From: CAIWHR01 sp963809965
Lineage (GTDB): Bacteria; Pseudomonadota; Gammaproteobacteria; Burkholderiales; Casimicrobiaceae
Direction: 5' to 3'
Length of the DNA: 64,000 nucleotides
Assembly: GCA_963809965.1 (NCBI GenBank)
Contig: CAWELU010000042.1
Location: 62,001 to 126,000, forward strand
Both the position numbers and the translations under genes were made by a program. A model generated the notes under the pieces. It was not told the DNA's origin. It saw only the letters and a list, made by a program, of their open reading frames with translations, and ran no database searches. Shown here one piece after another: positions 62,533 through 64,000 of the stretch; the stretch's first letter is position 1; every line of letters starts with the position of its first letter.

Positions 62533-64000
62533 ATGAGCACGACGAGTTTCGGTCCCGGCATCGAAATCACCGGCCGCGTCACGCCCGAATACGCCGCGAT
62601 CCTGACGCCGCAGGCCGTCGCGTTCGCGGCAAAGCTGCAGCGCGCGTTTGGTGGCCGGCGCGCCGAACTGCTGGCGCGGCGTGCAGTGCGCCAGGCGGAA
62701 CTGGACGCGGGCAAGCTGCCTCAATTCCTGCCCGAAACGCGCTCGATCCGCGAAGGCGGCTGGACCTGCGCACCGATTCCCGCCGACATTCTCGATCGAC
62801 GAGTCGAGATCACCGGGCCGGTCGACCGCAAGATGATCATCAATGCGCTGAACTCCGGCGCCTCCGTGTTCATGGCCGATTTCGAGGACGCCAACACCCC
62901 GAAATGGGACAACAACATCCAGGGGCATCTCAATCTGCGGGACGCGATCCGCCGTCAGATCGACTTCACGTCGCCTGATGGCAAGCCGTACCGGCTGAAC
63001 GAGAAAACCGCCGTGCTGTTCGTGCGACCGCGCGGCTGGCACCTGCCGGAGAAGCACGTGCGCATCGACGGGCAGCCGATTTCCGGCGGCATCTTCGACT
63101 TCGCGCTGTATTTCTTCCACAACGCGAAGGAGCTCCTCGCCCGCGGAAGCGGCCCGTACTTCTATCTGCCCAAGCTCGAGAGCCATCTCGAGGCGCGGTT
63201 GTGGAACGATGTCTTCGTGCTGGCGCAGAACGAGCTGGGCCTGCCGCAGGGCTCGATCAAGGCCACGGTCCTGGTCGAGACGATCCTGGCGTCGTTCGAG
63301 CTTGACGAGATCCTCTACGAGCTCCGCGAGCATTCGGCCGGGCTCAACTGCGGCCGCTGGGACTACATCTTCAGCTGTATCAAGAAATTCCGGAACAACC
63401 GGGATTTCTGCCTGGCGGATCGCGCGCTGGTCACGATGACGACGCACTTCATGAAGAGCTACGCGGAGCTCGTCATCCAGACCTGCCACCGCCGCAACAT
63501 CCACGCGATGGGCGGGATGGCCGCGCAGATTCCGGTGAAGAACGACGAAGCGGCCAATGCGGAGGCGTTCGCGAAGGTGAAGGCGGACAAGGAGCGCGAA
63601 GCCACGCAGGGCCACGACGGCACGTGGGTCGCCCATCCGGGACTCGTGCCCGTCGCGCTCGAGGCCTTCAACCGGTCGATGCCCACGCCGAATCAGATCA
63701 TGTCCAGGCGGCGCGAGGATGTGAAAGTCGACCGCGGCCGACCTGCTCAAGTTCGAGCCCGAGTCGCCCATCACCGAGCGGGGATTGCGGCTCAACATCA
63801 ATGTCGCGATCCAGTACATCGGCGCCTGGCTCGCCGGGCAGGGCGCGGTGCCGATCTACAACCTGATGGAAGATGCGGCGACCGCGGAAATATCGCGCTC
63901 GCAGGTATGGCAGTGGATCCGCTCGCCGAAAGGACGGCTCGACGACGGGCGCAAGATCACCAAGGAGATGGTTGCCGCGATGCTGCCCGAGGAAATGACG
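62533..64000 (+). CDS. aceB: Malate synthase A, 3' partial, one frameshift
   Basis: Glyoxylate-bypass enzyme condensing glyoxylate and acetyl-CoA to malate. Starts MSTTSFGPGIEITGRVTPEY; conserved segments are VFMADFEDANTPKWDNNIQG, AVLFVRPRGWHLPEKHV, IKATVLVETILASFELDEIL, the active-site region LNCGRWDYIFSCIKKF, and IHAMGGMAAQIPVKND. An extra G near 63730 (gtcgaccgcg for gtcaccgcg) shifts the frame, after which LLKFEPESPITERGLRLNIN continues to the window edge. Short A-type form. Isocitrate lyase is not in the window. Confidence 0.92.
   Translation, partial: MSTTSFGPGIEITGRVTPEYAAILTPQAVAFAAKLQRAFGGRRAELLARRAVRQAELDAGKLPQFLPETRSIREGGWTCAPIPADILDRRVEITGPVDRKMIINALNSGASVFMADFEDANTPKWDNNIQGHLNLRDAIRRQIDFTSPDGKPYRLNEKTAVLFVRPRGWHLPEKHVRIDGQPISGGIFDFALYFFHNAKELLARGSGPYFYLPKLESHLEARLWNDVFVLAQNELGLPQGSIKATVLVETILASFELDEILYELREHSAGLNCGRWDYIFSCIKKFRNNRDFCLADRALVTMTTHFMKSYAELVIQTCHRRNIHAMGGMAAQIPVKNDEAANAEAFAKVKADKEREATQGHDGTWVAHPGLVPVALEAFNRSMPTPNQIMSRRREDVKVDRGRPAQVRARVAHHRAGIAAQHQCRDPVHRRLARRAGRGADLQPDGRCGDRGNIALAGMAVDPLAERTARRRAQDHQGDGCRDAARGND

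Overview
This 64 kb window is a GC-rich chromosomal segment that looks like a betaproteobacterium, probably Burkholderiales-like. The evidence is a complete cbb3 oxidase operon with an FNR-type regulator, the order ilvB-ilvH-ilvC-psd-pssA-leuA, a sigma factor/DUF3619/DUF3106/RDD cluster, a proteasome-like hydrolase resembling the betaproteobacterial BPH family, an exosortase of the XrtH type, and GC-rich palindromic intergenic repeats. The assignment rests on gene content and remembered synteny; no search was run. No rRNA, tRNA or CRISPR array was found.

Layout. 1-2.6 kb: the end of a peptide-type ABC importer (permease, then a fused double ATPase). 2.6-5.5 kb: a TldD/PmbA protease pair. 5.6-7.6 kb: three adjacent toxin-antitoxin modules (BrnT-like/CopG-like, RelE/RHH, HigB-like/Xre). 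7.7-8.7 kb: two GNAT acetyltransferases. 8.9-15.3 kb: a large TonB-dependent receptor, a small periplasmic protein, then exbB-exbD-exbD-tonB. 15.7-20.7 kb: type II secretion gspD-E-F. 20.7-24.8 kb: queG, divergent tsaE and amiC, and an exosortase H with its partner membrane protein. 25-30.7 kb: an acyl-CoA synthetase, a long uncharacterised protein, a MerR regulator with a degenerate cobalamin-type domain, and a PaiB-like flavoprotein. 30.7-35.6 kb (minus strand): hslO, a proteasome-like Ntn hydrolase, gluQ, a lytic transglycosylase and proS.

35.8-49 kb is the respiratory core. It holds uspA, then ccoI-ccoS-ccoN-ccoO-ccoQ-ccoP-ccoG-ccoH, a small membrane protein, a convergent fnr, a TauE/SafE-like membrane protein, an unknown soluble protein and an exported double thioredoxin. 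FNR-type boxes lie in the uspA/ccoI gap and just upstream of fnr, so the oxidase, its maturation factors and its regulator form an oxygen-responsive circuit. 49-55 kb: a MeaB GTPase, a tandem left-handed beta-helix protein, ppa, an EamA transporter, and the minus-strand sigma/DUF3619/DUF3106/RDD cluster. 55.2-62.3 kb: branched-chain amino acid synthesis (ilvBHC, leuA) interleaved with phospholipid synthesis (psd, pssA), with candidate leader peptides ahead of ilvB and leuA. 62.5 kb to the end: malate synthase A, running off the window.

Data quality matters here. Many genes, including the essential proS, are broken by one- or two-base indels while amino-acid conservation continues unchanged in the next frame. 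The indels are concentrated at 2-5 kb and 16-35 kb, are nearly absent from 35.8-55 kb, and recur singly in ilvB, leuA and aceB. Residual assembly error explains this better than gene decay. Such genes are listed as CDS with the frameshift described.
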